Source: Kitasatospora viridis
GTDB taxonomy: Bacteria > Actinomycetota > Actinomycetes > Streptomycetales > Streptomycetaceae
DNA length: 64,000 nt
Direction: 5' to 3'
Assembly: GCF_007829815.1 (NCBI RefSeq)
Contig: NZ_VIWT01000001.1
Coordinates: 5,853,001 to 5,917,000, forward strand
Notes under the pieces: generated by a model
The model's database searches: none
Seen by the model: only the letters and a program-made list of their open reading frames with translations
What the model was told of the DNA's origin: nothing
In this document: piece after piece, positions 6,951 to 16,500 of the stretch
Layout of the letters: each line of letters begins with the position of its first letter
How positions within the stretch are numbered: position 1 is the stretch's first letter
Program-made: the position numbers and the translations under genes

Positions 6951-8423
6951 ATGGCCGCCGAACCCGCCCGGACCCGGGCGCTGGCGTACCAGGGGCTGCC
7001 GAGCAGGCCCGTGCGTCCGCGCGGGCTGCCGCACGTCGCGGCGGTGGTCCCCGCCGGGGCGGGGGAGCCGGCGCGGTCGGTGCGGGTCTGCTGGGACACC
7101 GCCGACCTGCGGCTGATCGCGCACGGCGTGCTGCTGGAGCGGTCGGCGGGCCCGGCCGGGGCGCCGGAGTGCTGGCTGGCGACGCTGCCCGACGGGACCG
7201 AGCACCGGGCCGCCGCACTCGCCGAGTTGGACGACCGGCTCCGCGCCTACACCGCGGGGCGCCCGCTGCGACCGGCGCTGCGGATCAGCAGTCGCCGCAC
7301 CCGCTCGCTGCTGCTCGACCGGGAGCGGCACACCCTGGCCGAGCTGGACCGCACCGAGTCACTGGCGCAGCGGCTGGGCGACCGGGCGGCGCGGCTCGCG
7401 GGGTGGGACCGGACCGAGGTCCGGCTGGTGGCGGGGCGGCGGGGGCTGCTCCACGAACTGGACGCGCGGCTGCGCGCCGACGGCCTGACCGCCGCGCCGG
7501 CCGGGGTGCCCGTGCCTGCGCCTGTTCCTGTGTCAGGGCGTGGTGGCGGGCGGGCGGTCGAGCAGGGCACCGCTGGCGCGGCGCTGGCGGGCTACCTGCG
7601 GGACCAGAGCGCCGAGTTGCTGGCACTGGACGGTGCGGTGCGGCGGGACGAGGCGGACTCGGTGCACCGGATGCGGGTGTGCGCGCGACGGCTGCGCAGC
7701 GCGCTGACCGCGGGGCGTCCGCTGCTGCGCGGGCGGCGGCGGGTGGCCGAGCTGGCGGGTGAACTGCGCTGGCTGGGGAGGGTCCTGGGCGAGGCGCGGG
7801 ACGCGGAGACGACGGGGGAACGGCTGCTGGCCGGCGCGGCCGAGCGGCCGGGCACGGCTGACGGGGTGTCGGACGCGCTGCGCCTGGTGTTCCGGGAGCG
7901 GTATGCGCAGGCCTTTCTGACGGTGCGTGAAGTCCTGGACGGTGAGCGGTACTTCGCGCTGCTCGCGGAGCTCGAACGGATCGCCGCGGCGCCGCCGCTG
8001 CGCGCGCGGGCGGGGCGCGGCAAGCGGGAGCTGGAGCGCCTGGTGCGCGGCGAACGGCGGCGCACCGGGCGCCGGTTGCGCACCGCGCTGGCCCTGCCGC
8101 CCGGAGCCGGGCGCGACGAGGCGCTGCACGGGGCCCGCAAGGCGGCGAAGCGGGCGCGCTACGCGGCGGAGCTGGCGGGCGCGACCCGCCTGGCGACCCG
8201 GCTGCACGCCGTCCAGGACGCCCTGGGCCGCTACCAGGACGCGGTGGTGGCCCAGGCCCTGCTCCCCGAACTCGCGGCCCGGGCCCGGGCGGCCGGCGCG
8301 GACACCTTCGGGTACGGCGTGCTGTACGCGGCCCAGCGCCCGGAGGCCGAGGCGGCCCTGGCGGCCGCGCTGCCGGCCTGGCGCCGCGCGCGGGGGCGGC
8401 GGCTGTGCCGGGTGGATCGCTGA
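6951..8423 (+). CDS. CYTH-CHAD-like domain protein
   Basis: A 490-residue protein whose C-terminal half (about residues 210-490) is a CHAD domain. It is alpha-helical and strongly basic, with repeated His/Arg helices such as VHRMRVCARRLRSAL and LHGARKAAKRARYAAEL, which in this family bind inorganic polyphosphate. The N-terminal part (about 1-190), with VRVCWDTADLRL, ARISSRRTR-like basic strands and a charged pattern, is consistent with a degenerate CYTH (triphosphate tunnel) domain. CYTH-CHAD proteins are associated with polyphosphate granules. The start at 6951 (MAAEPARTRAL) was preferred to an open extension 63 bases upstream. It stands alone. Confidence 0.75.
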   Translation: MAAEPARTRALAYQGLPSRPVRPRGLPHVAAVVPAGAGEPARSVRVCWDTADLRLIAHGVLLERSAGPAGAPECWLATLPDGTEHRAAALAELDDRLRAYTAGRPLRPALRISSRRTRSLLLDRERHTLAELDRTESLAQRLGDRAARLAGWDRTEVRLVAGRRGLLHELDARLRADGLTAAPAGVPVPAPVPVSGRGGGRAVEQGTAGAALAGYLRDQSAELLALDGAVRRDEADSVHRMRVCARRLRSALTAGRPLLRGRRRVAELAGELRWLGRVLGEARDAETTGERLLAGAAERPGTADGVSDALRLVFRERYAQAFLTVREVLDGERYFALLAELERIAAAPPLRARAGRGKRELERLVRGERRRTGRRLRTALALPPGAGRDEALHGARKAAKRARYAAELAGATRLATRLHAVQDALGRYQDAVVAQALLPELAARARAAGADTFGYGVLYAAQRPEAEAALAAALPAWRRARGRRLCRVDR

Positions 8424-8432
8424 CCTTCTCTC

Positions 8433-8455
8433 AAAATGCGCATGAAAATGCGTAT
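8433..8455. repeat. Short AT-rich direct repeat upstream of VOC gene
   Basis: AAAATGCGCAT (8433-8443) and AAAATGCGTAT (8445-8455), a 12-base-period direct repeat in the 78-base gap before the gene at 8502. It may be part of a promoter or operator; nothing further can be shown. Confidence 0.4.
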
Positions 8456-8501
8456 TTCCGGCCGGGATTAATGGGTTGAACCCCCCTGCTATGGTGGCGC
8501 G

Positions 8502-8936
8502 ATGGCATCGGTTAAGCAGGTCCAGGTCACGTTCGACTGCGCGTCGCCTCGGCGCGTCGGTCTTTTCTGGTGCGAGGTGTTGGGGTACGTCGCAGCCGCG
8601 CCGCCGGAGGGTTTCGCGTCCTGGGACGAATACGACAGTTCGCTCCCGGCCGAGAAGCGGGATACCTGGTTCGTGGCCAGTGACCCCGAGAAGGTGGGTC
8701 CGCGGCTCTACTTCCAGCGCGTCCCCGAGGGCAAGGTCGTCAAGAACCGGGTGCACCTCGATGTGCGGGCCGGCACCGGACTCGTCGGTGACGAGCGCGT
8801 CGCCGTGCTGGAGGCCGAGTGCGCCCGGCTGGTCGCGCTCGGCGGGACCCGGCTGCTCCTGCTGACCGCCGACGAGGAGAACGAGTCGTGCCTGCTGATG
8901 CAGGACGTCGAGGGCAATGAGTTCTGCCTCGACTGA
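8502..8936 (+). CDS. VOC (glyoxalase-like) family protein
   Basis: A 144-residue protein with the glyoxalase-like pattern common in actinobacteria. The N-terminal VQVTFDCASPRRVGLFWCEVLGY is the first beta-alpha unit, NRVHLDVRAG opens the second half, and MQDVEGNEFCLD closes the metal site with the terminal Glu. The first metal ligand expected to be His is Asp in TFDCA, as in many of these proteins. Substrate unknown. A short AT-rich direct repeat lies in the promoter region. Confidence 0.8.
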   Translation: MASVKQVQVTFDCASPRRVGLFWCEVLGYVAAAPPEGFASWDEYDSSLPAEKRDTWFVASDPEKVGPRLYFQRVPEGKVVKNRVHLDVRAGTGLVGDERVAVLEAECARLVALGGTRLLLLTADEENESCLLMQDVEGNEFCLD

Positions 8937-8963
8937 GTACCCGTCGCAGGCGTGGGGGCGGAC

Positions 8964-9359
8964 GTGCTGATCGAGTTCGCCTGCCGGCGGTGCGGCGCCC
9001 GCCTGTCGAAGCCGGTGGAGCGCCGTGAACTGGAGCCCCTGCCACGGGTGTCGGGCCGGGAGCACTACACCTACGGCCCGTCGACGGTGGTGGCCGGGGC
9101 CACCGCCGTCGACCCGGATTCGTGCACGCGTGCCGGTGCGGCCGCCACCTGGGTGATCAACCCGCTGGACGGCGTTGGGCTGCGGCCGCACACGGACTCG
9201 TCCCGGCTCTACGGGTGCTGCCGGCGGGACGGGATCAACGGACCGAACCTGCTGTGCGCCGGGTGCGGCAGCGAGGTCGGCATCGAGATCTCGGACTGCT
9301 GGACCGAGCACGACATCAGGCTGTTGAGCTCGGCGGTGACCGTGGAGCAGGTTCAGTAG
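8964..9359 (+). CDS. Zinc-ribbon-like hypothetical protein
   Basis: A protein of about 131 residues that begins with a CRRCGARL knuckle and has further Cys pairs at YGCCRRDG and LLCAGCGSEVG, which together could bind zinc. The C-terminus reads as a short beta-rich domain. The GTG at 8964 gives MLIEFACRRCG and is more plausible than the GTG at 8952. It follows the VOC gene by 27 bases and may be co-transcribed. I do not recognise the family; similar proteins serve as surface or immunity-like proteins, but nothing here decides that. Confidence 0.6.
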   Translation: MLIEFACRRCGARLSKPVERRELEPLPRVSGREHYTYGPSTVVAGATAVDPDSCTRAGAAATWVINPLDGVGLRPHTDSSRLYGCCRRDGINGPNLLCAGCGSEVGIEISDCWTEHDIRLLSSAVTVEQVQ

Positions 9360-9372
9360 GCCTCAGTAGGGC

Positions 9373-10515
9373 TCAGTAGGCGAGGATCTGCAGCGCGCTG
9401 CCGCCGCGGTCCTGGCCGGTGGCGTACAGGGTCCGGGAGTTCGGGGCGAGGGCCAGGCCGCCGAAGTCGGTCAGGGCGAAGCCGGTGACGTCCTGCGACG
9501 GGAGTGCGGCGCCGGTGGCGGTGTCGAAGGCGAGCACCGCCGGGTGCCCGGCCGGGTAGGCGTCGGGCACGTAGAGCCGGGTGCCGTCGGCGGAGACCAC
9601 GGGGGCGGCGAGCTGGGAGTAGCCGTCGGTCAGGGTGAGCCGGGCGGTGACCGTGTCGGTGCCCGGGTCGACGCGCAGGCCGGTGCCGTCGGCGACGTCG
9701 TTGACGGCGTAGAGCGCGGTGCCGTCCGGGCTGAGGGCCAGGCCGTCCATGCCGGCGCTGCCCGGGACGGTGCCGGCCACGGTGGGCACCGCGGTGCTGG
9801 TGTCCAGGTGCACGATGCCGACCTCGGTGGAGACGTAGGCGCTGCGGCCGTCCGGGCGGACCGCGATCGACAGCAGCTGGCCGCCCGGGAGTTGGACGCT
9901 GCCGATGACGGCCTGCCGCGCGGTGTCGTACACCCAGACGCGGCCCGCGGTCGGCGCCGAGGTGCCGGGGGCGGGGCCGTCCTGCGCGAGGTAGACCAGG
10001 GAGCCGTTGACCGCGACGGTGCCCGCCACGCCCGGGCCCCAGCCGGTCGGGCGCGGCTCGTCCGGCAGGACCAGCGAACTCACCACGCTGGGCTTGTGCT
10101 TGGTGGTGTCGATCACCGACAGGGTCTCGCCGTTGACCACGTAGAGCCGGCTGCCGTCGGCGCTGAGCGCCGGGCGGTCCCGGGTCCACTCGGTCAGGCC
10201 GAGGTCGAGCGTGGCGATCACCCGGTCGTGGGCGGTGCTCACGGTCCGGAGCCGGGTGTGGCCGTCGGCGTCCTGGGCGACGGCGTAGGCGCGCCTGCCG
10301 TCCGGGCCGAGCAGCGGCCCGCTGGGCGGCATCGAGCTGCTGCCCAGCTGGACCAGCCCGGGGGAGCCGGGCTTCGCGGCGGTCTGGGGTGCCTGGGGTG
10401 TCTGGGATGCCTGGGGTGTCCGGGCGGCTTGCGCGACCGGTGCGGCGAGTGCCGCGAGTGCTCCCGCGGTGACCAGTGCGGTTAACCAACGGCCAGGTGT
10501 GGCAACGGACTTCAT
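9373..10515 (-). CDS. Secreted YncE-like beta-propeller protein
   Basis: A 380-residue secreted protein. The start MKSVATPGRW at 10515 is preceded by GGGAGGGAA and followed by a signal peptide (cleavage near VAQAA). A low-complexity linker of Thr-Pro-Gln-Ala repeats (from nine-base DNA units at about 10381-10430) precedes a propeller of about seven 40-residue blades with repeats of the type DGRSAYV, DGSRLYV, DGTALYAV and NSRTLYATG. Such proteins scaffold protein or ligand binding; no catalytic motif is seen. The gene has a TTA leucine codon at 10483-10485, so translation may depend on the bldA tRNA. It converges on the gene at 8964. Confidence 0.8.
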   Translation of the reverse strand: MKSVATPGRWLTALVTAGALAALAAPVAQAARTPQASQTPQAPQTAAKPGSPGLVQLGSSSMPPSGPLLGPDGRRAYAVAQDADGHTRLRTVSTAHDRVIATLDLGLTEWTRDRPALSADGSRLYVVNGETLSVIDTTKHKPSVVSSLVLPDEPRPTGWGPGVAGTVAVNGSLVYLAQDGPAPGTSAPTAGRVWVYDTARQAVIGSVQLPGGQLLSIAVRPDGRSAYVSTEVGIVHLDTSTAVPTVAGTVPGSAGMDGLALSPDGTALYAVNDVADGTGLRVDPGTDTVTARLTLTDGYSQLAAPVVSADGTRLYVPDAYPAGHPAVLAFDTATGAALPSQDVTGFALTDFGGLALAPNSRTLYATGQDRGGSALQILAY

Positions 10516-10661
10516 GAGTTCCCTCCCCATGCGGAGCATCGCCGAACGCGATGTGCGGGCAGGCTAGTCCACCGGGGCGGCCCGGCGCGGGCGATTCGCC
10601 GACCGGCTGCCCGGCGGATTCTCGGTGGGGTCCGTGAGGTGCGGATGTCAGACTCCTCGTC

Positions 10662-11189
10662 ATGTCGAACTCGTACGCGCGGCCGATCCTGCGGACCGCC
10701 GATCTCGCCGAGGCGCTGGCAACCGTCGCCCGACTGTTGGAGCACGCCGACACCGGGGAGTTGGAGGTGGACTTCGACGCCCGGGTGCCGGGCGCCGAGG
10801 CGCTGGCGCCACTGGTCGAGCTGGTCCCGAACATCGACCGCTGGCCCGCGACGGGTGGGGGCGGGGAGGCCGCCGTGCGGGTCCAGGCCTGGGGGATGCC
10901 GCCGGAGCTGGCCGGGCCACTGCTCGCCGCGGTGGGCGGAGCGCCGGCGACCCTGCGGTGGGACTTCGCCGGTTGGCTCGACGCGCCCGCGATCGGCCTC
11001 GGCCGGGGCGGCAGCAGGGGTTCGTACGTGACGGTGTGTCTGAACCTGCGCGACCTGGACCTGCGGGAACCCGCGCCGGACCACACGGTCTTCGTGCACG
11101 TGGCCCACCGCGAGGCCGAACGTGCGCCGTGGTTGGCGGAGCAGGTGGGGCTGGCGCCGATCGGGGAGTTGGTGATGGCGCCGCTCTGA
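10662..11189 (+). CDS. Hypothetical protein
   Basis: A 175-residue soluble protein, acidic and Leu/Ala-rich, with no membrane segments or recognisable catalytic motif. The start at 10662 (MSNSYARPILRT) follows a plausible initiation region, and the reading frame shows normal third-position GC bias. It is convergent with the LRR gene, 18 bases away. I do not recognise it. Confidence 0.6.
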   Translation: MSNSYARPILRTADLAEALATVARLLEHADTGELEVDFDARVPGAEALAPLVELVPNIDRWPATGGGGEAAVRVQAWGMPPELAGPLLAAVGGAPATLRWDFAGWLDAPAIGLGRGGSRGSYVTVCLNLRDLDLREPAPDHTVFVHVAHREAERAPWLAEQVGLAPIGELVMAPL

Positions 11190-11207
11190 GCGGACCTCGC
11201 CGCGCGG

Positions 11208-11930
11208 TCAGGTGAGCACGATGCAGCCGCGCTCCGCGAGGCCGGCCAGCAAGGCGGGGTCGGGGTCGGGGGTGAGCGGGTTCCAGCGGAGGTCGAGCTT
11301 CTCCAGCGCGGGGAGGTCGGCGAGCCAGGATGGCAGCGTGGTGATCCGGTTGGCGCGCAGGTCGAGGTGGCGCAGCAGGGGGAGGGCCGCCAAGGGGGCC
11401 GGGATCTGCGGGAAGGCGTTCTCGCGCAGGTCGAGGTGCCGGAGGTTGGCCAGCTCGGCCGTCGAACCGGGAAGGCAGTGCAGGGAGTTGCCGCGCAGCC
11501 AGAGTTCGCGCAGCTCGGACAGGGCGCCCAGGGAGGCGGGCAGCTCGGTCAGTTCGGCGTGCTGGCAGCGCAGTTCCACCAGGGCGGCGAGGCCGCCGAG
11601 GCCGGCGGGGAGGGCCCGGAGCGGGTTCTCGCCGGCGTTGAGGTAGCGCAGGCGGGACAACTCGCCGAGGGAGTCCGGGAGTTCGGTGAGCCGGTTGTCG
11701 TGCAGGTACAGGTAGCGGCTCAGGTCGGGAAGCCGGGCCGGGACCTCGGTCAGCGCGTTGTGGCCGAGGTCGAGGGTGTGCAGGTGCCGGAGGCCGGCGA
11801 TCCGCGGGGAGAGCGCGGTGAGCCCGTTGTCGGCGAGGACGAGGACTTCGAGGTCGGTCAGGTCCCACACCGACTCCGGTACGGTGCCCAGCTCCTGGCG
11901 CCAGAGGTCGAGCGTCCTGGCGGTGTTCAC
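11208..11930 (-). CDS. Leucine-rich repeat protein
   Basis: A protein of about 240 residues made almost wholly of leucine-rich repeats. About nine units of 23 residues follow the bacterial LPxxLxxLxxLxxLxLxxNxL pattern (for example LREPWL-type strands, LDLGHNALTEVP, YLHDNRLTELP). Such domains mediate protein-protein contacts. The GTG start at 11930 overlaps the upstream TPR gene by the four bases GTGA, indicating translational coupling. The two products may form one functional unit, since a TPR and an LRR domain are fused in some proteins. No signal peptide, so probably cytoplasmic. Confidence 0.8.
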   Translation of the reverse strand: MNTARTLDLWRQELGTVPESVWDLTDLEVLVLADNGLTALSPRIAGLRHLHTLDLGHNALTEVPARLPDLSRYLYLHDNRLTELPDSLGELSRLRYLNAGENPLRALPAGLGGLAALVELRCQHAELTELPASLGALSELRELWLRGNSLHCLPGSTAELANLRHLDLRENAFPQIPAPLAALPLLRHLDLRANRITTLPSWLADLPALEKLDLRWNPLTPDPDPALLAGLAERGCIVLT

Positions 11931-12580
11931 GACGGCAGGGAAAGGTCCGCCCGGGCCTCGGCCACCCAGCCGAGCACGCCGTCCGCGCCGCTGCTCCCGG
12001 CGAGCTCGTCCGCCTCCGCGAGCAGGGGGGCCGCGTCCTCGGGCCGGCCCTGCTGGTCGGCGAGGTAGGCCAGGCCGATCAGGTTGGCGGCCACGCCCGG
12101 CAGGAAGCCGAGCTCGCGGCGCAGCCGGGTGGACTCCTCCAGGCGGGCGCGGGCGGCTTCGAACCGGTCGGCCTGCTGGTCGGCGATGCCGAGGTGGCGC
12201 AGCGCGTAGGACATGGTGAGCCGGTCGCCGGCCTCGGTGGCCAGCTCCAGGGCGCGCTCGAAGACGGGCTCCGCGGCGGCCGCGTCGCCCCGGACCACGT
12301 GGTGGAAGGCGCCGACCCAGAACACCGCCTCGGCCTTGCCGCGGGTGTCGCCGAGCACCTCGTACAGCTCGGCGGCCCGCTCGAACAGCTCCAGCTCCTG
12401 GAGGTTCTCCACCCGGTCGGTGAGGAACCGGGCGTGCAGCAGGCGTCCACGGGCCAGCGCGAGGTCCGCCTCGACCCCGTCGAGCTCGCGCAGCGCGGGC
12501 GCGATGGCGGCGGTGTGGCCGCCGAAGACGGAGTGCTCGTAGTGGATGCCGGCCTGGGCGAGTCGTGCGTCCGTGGTCAT
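11927..12580 (-). CDS. TPR-repeat protein
   Basis: A 217-residue all-helical protein with tetratricopeptide repeats such as FERAAELYEVLGDTRGKAEAVFWVGAF, FERALELATEAGD and LIGLAYLADQQGRPEDAAPLL, resembling the TPR arrays of actinobacterial regulators but without a DNA-binding or NTPase domain. The start at 12580 (MTTDARLAQAG) is preceded by an AT-rich stretch. Its stop overlaps the GTG of the LRR gene. A role as a partner or adaptor of the LRR protein is inferred only from the coupling. Confidence 0.75.
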   Translation of the reverse strand: MTTDARLAQAGIHYEHSVFGGHTAAIAPALRELDGVEADLALARGRLLHARFLTDRVENLQELELFERAAELYEVLGDTRGKAEAVFWVGAFHHVVRGDAAAAEPVFERALELATEAGDRLTMSYALRHLGIADQQADRFEAARARLEESTRLRRELGFLPGVAANLIGLAYLADQQGRPEDAAPLLAEADELAGSSGADGVLGWVAEARADLSLPS

Positions 12581-12749
12581 GTGATGATCGTATCGAGTGC
12601 GGCACGGTGGAGCCTTGACGGTGCCTGAGGTGACGGTGCGACAGCCCCACCGACCCCGCGCGCGGCGGACCGGCGGCGGCCGCCGCCGAACTGGGAGAAT
12701 CCCGGACGGCGCAGCTGTCGGTGCGTCAGTACGACGGAAGGACAGTTCG

Positions 12750-13439
12750 ATGCAACGAGGTCCGGTGGCGAGCCGAACCGCCCTGGGAGCGGCCGCGACC
12801 CTGCTGGCGCTCGCGGTGCTGACCGCGTGCGGACCCGGCGGGCACAAGGCGGCGGACGCCGCCCCGCCGGCCGGCGGGCACCCGATGATCCCCATGGGCG
12901 CCGGCCCGGAGCCGAGTTACACGGCGGCGGCGCAGCCCGCCCCGGGGAGCTGCCACGTGCGCCACACCCCCGACGGGCAGCCGCTGCCGGACCCGGCCTG
13001 CACCCCCGGCGCGCTCAGCCCGGCGGTCACCCAGGAGAACATCAAGGACACCATCTGCCGCCCCGGCGGCTACACCTCGACGATCCGTCCGCCGGTCAAC
13101 GTGACCAACAAGGAGAAGGCGGAGAACGCCAAGTCCTACGGGTACACCGGCCCGATGGGCGACGCGGAGTACGACCACCTGATCAGCCTCCAGCTCGGCG
13201 GCGACCCCAACGACCCGCGCAACCTCTGGGTCGAGCCGCCCTCCCCGGGCCACGTGCCGGGCAAGGGCCCGAACAACCCCAAGGACTCGGTGGAAACGCA
13301 CCTGCACACCGCGGTCTGCAAGGGCCAGGTCACCCTGGCGGCCGCCCAGCAGGCGATCGCCACCGACTGGACCACGGCGGAGGCGAAGCTCGGTCTCAAG
13401 GACACCTCCGCGCCGGCCGACCCGGCCGACTCGGAGTGA
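12750..13439 (+). CDS. Lipoprotein with HNH-like motif
   Basis: A 229-residue exported protein. The N-terminus is a lipoprotein signal with a lipobox (LAVLTAC, Cys at about residue 29), so it is predicted to be anchored on the outer face of the membrane. The mature part contains YDHLISLQLGGDPNDPRNLW, which matches the shape of an HNH endonuclease core (Asp-His, then Asn-Leu-Trp), and a later EPPSPGH...KDSVE segment where a third metal ligand could lie. Several Cys may form disulfides. GGAAGGA precedes the ATG. Nuclease activity is possible but unproven; some members of this group are annotated only as hypothetical. Confidence 0.65.
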   Translation: MQRGPVASRTALGAAATLLALAVLTACGPGGHKAADAAPPAGGHPMIPMGAGPEPSYTAAAQPAPGSCHVRHTPDGQPLPDPACTPGALSPAVTQENIKDTICRPGGYTSTIRPPVNVTNKEKAENAKSYGYTGPMGDAEYDHLISLQLGGDPNDPRNLWVEPPSPGHVPGKGPNNPKDSVETHLHTAVCKGQVTLAAAQQAIATDWTTAEAKLGLKDTSAPADPADSE

Positions 13440-13588
13440 GCCGCGGCCGGGGCCCGGCCCGGCCTCCGGGAGTGGGCGGGGGCGACGCCGACCCACCGTC
13501 TCGCGGAAAGTCCGTCGGATCACCCGAGTTGCCCGCGTCCGGCCCGCCGTCCCGCTAGCCTGGCCGGGCCGCACGTCAGGAGGCAGCC

Positions 13589-16500
13589 ATCGACACGCCG
13601 GCCGACTTCGCTCGGGAGCTCGACACGCTGCGCAGGGCGTCCGGCAAGTCCTACCGGCAGTTGGCCGGCGAATGCGGCCTGGGGTTCAACACCGTGGCCG
13701 GATACTGCGCCGGCCGGCACCTGCCGCAGCTCTCGGTCCGCCCCCAGTTCCACCTGCTGCTGGCCGCCCTCGGAGTGCCCCCGGGCCCGGCCCGCCAAGC
13801 CTGGTCCGAGGCCCTCGCGGCCCTGCGCGCCCAGCCGGCGCCCGGCACCGGCCCGGCCTGGAACCCCTACCGGGGCCTGCGCGCGTTCGAGAGCAGCGAC
13901 GCAGCCGTCTTCCACGGCCGCGCGGAGCTGACCGCGCGACTGGTCCACGAACTGGACCGCTGCCGGTCGCGGGGCGGAGCACTGGTCGTCGTGGGCCCGT
14001 CCGGATCGGGGAAGTCCTCGCTGCTGCGGGCCGGACTGCTGGCGGCCGTCAAGTCGGCGGTACTGATCACGCCCGGGGCCGAACCGCTGGAGCAGTGGCA
14101 CCGGCACATGCCGGACGCCGACGGCGGCGCCGTGGTGGTGGTCGACCAGTTCGAGGAACTGTTCACCCTGTGCACCGACGAGCAGGAGCGGGCCGCCTTC
14201 GTGACCGCGCTGCTGGAACGCCGGGCGCCGGTGGTGGTCGGTCTGCGCGCCGACTTCTACGGCCACGCGCTGCGCCACCCCCGGCTGGCCGAGCTGTTCC
14301 AGCGCTCGCAGATCGTCGTGGAGCCCATGACCGAGCCGCAGTTGCGCGAGGCCGTGGTCGAACCGGCGCGCTCCGCAGGCCTGCTGCTGGAGAGCGGGCT
14401 GGTGGAACTGCTGCTGCGCGACACCGCCCGCGAGCCCGCCGCCCTGCCGCTGCTCTCGCACACCCTGCACACCATGGTCGAGCTGGCCCGGCAGAGCGAC
14501 CCGCCGACCGCCGAGATCGGCCTGGCGCACTACCGGGCGGTCGGCGGCGTGCACGGCGCCGTCGCCAGGACCGCCGAACAGGCCTACCAGTCACTCCCAG
14601 TGACGCAGCGTCAGGCCGCCCGGCGGCTCTTCCTGCGGCTGGTGCGCACCGACGACAGCACCGCGGACACCCGACGGCAGGTCACCTTCGACGAACTGGC
14701 GGAGGGCCGGCCCGCGCACGAGGCCGACGAACTGGCCGAGATGCTGGACGTCTTCGTCACCCACCGCCTGCTGATCACCGGCCCGCACACCGCGCAGATC
14801 GGGCACGAGGCGCTGCTGGCCGCCTGGCCCCGCCTGGCCGGCTGGCTGGCCGAGGACCGAGCGGGCCACCTCCTGCACGGCCGGCTCACCGCCGCCGCGC
14901 GCGAGTGGCGGGCCGACGGGCGCCCGGCCGAGGGCCTCTACCGCGGCGGTGCGCTGGCCGGCGCGCTGGAGTGGGCCCAGGAGCCCGGTCCGGCCGAGGC
15001 GCTCAATCCGCTGGAACGCGAGTTCCTCACCGCCTCGCAGGCCGCCCGCGCCGCGCGCGCGGCCGTCGAACGCCGGCGCTTACGGCGCGGTTACCAACTG
15101 GTGAGCGCCCTGATGGTGCTCGTCCTGGTCTGCGCCGGCACCGCGTTCTACGCACACCAGATCGCCGCGGGCGCCGGCCGCCAGTCGCGACTGGCGCTCT
15201 CCCGGCAGATCGCGGCAACCGCCGTGCGGCTGCGCGCCAAGGACCCGGCCCTGGCCGCCCAACTCGCCCTCGCCGCCTACCGCAGCGCGCCCACCCCCGA
15301 GGCCCGCTCGGCCCTGCTGGGATCCTCGGCAGCACCCCTGCCCCGGCGCACCCTGGCCGCCCCGGCCGGCACCGCCGTCCTGGCCTCGGCCGGAGACCTG
15401 CTGGCAACCGGCGACGACAACGGGCAGATACGCCTGTGGCGCACCGCACCGAACGGCGCGCCCGCACCGACCGGCGCGCGCCTGACGACCGGTCACGCCG
15501 TCGCGGCCCTGGCGCTCAACCGCGACGCCACCGTCCTGGCCGCGGCCGACCAGGCCGGCTCCGTACGGGTCTGGCACCTCGGCGACACCGACGGCCCCGT
15601 GCCGCTGCCGCTGCCCCCGGCGAGCGGGGGCCGGGTCCTCGCACTCGCGTTCAGCCCCGACGGCACGTTCCTCGCCGCCGGAGCAGCCGACGCGTCCACC
15701 TACCTGTGGCAGCTGGGAACCGGCTCCCCGCCCGACCGACTGACCGGCGCGCGCAAGGCCGTCAAGAGCGTCGTCTTCACCCCCGACGGCCGAACCCTGG
15801 CAGCGGCCGGCGACGACGGCACCGCGCACCTGTGGAACCTGCCCGCGACCGGCCCGCCAGAACCGCTGGCCACCCTCGACGGGCCCACCGGCGAGATCTT
15901 CGCACTCGCCGTCTCCCCCGACGGCCGCACCCTGGCCGCCGGCACCGCGGCCGACCACGCCGTCTACCTCTGGAACATCGCCGACCCCGCGCACCCCGGC
16001 ACACTCGGCGCACCGCTGACCGGGCCGGCGAGCTGGATCAACACCGTCGCGTTCAGCCCCGACGGGAGCACGCTGACCGCCGGCAGTTCCGACACGCTCA
16101 GCTGGCAGTGGGACCTCGCCTCCCGACGCCTGATCGCCACCCTGCCGCATCCGGCACCCGTCACCGCAGCCGTCTACCGTGACGCGCACACCCTCCAAAC
16201 CCTGGCCGGCGACGGCGTCCTGCGGACCTGGGACGTACCCGGCCCGGCCCTGGCCGACAGCGCCCAGCAGGTCTTCTCGGTCTCCTTCAACGCCTCCGGC
16301 ACCCGCCTGCTGGCCGCAGCCGGCGACGCCAGCCTGACCCTGTGGAACACCGCCGACCCCGCGCACCCCACACGCGCCGCCGCACCGGTCACCGGCCAGG
16401 GACCGGGTGCGCCGCTCGCCGGCGCCTCGGCACTCACCCCCGACGGGACCACCGAGCTCGCGGGCACCACCGACGGCTCGGTCCGCTGCTGGGACGTCAC

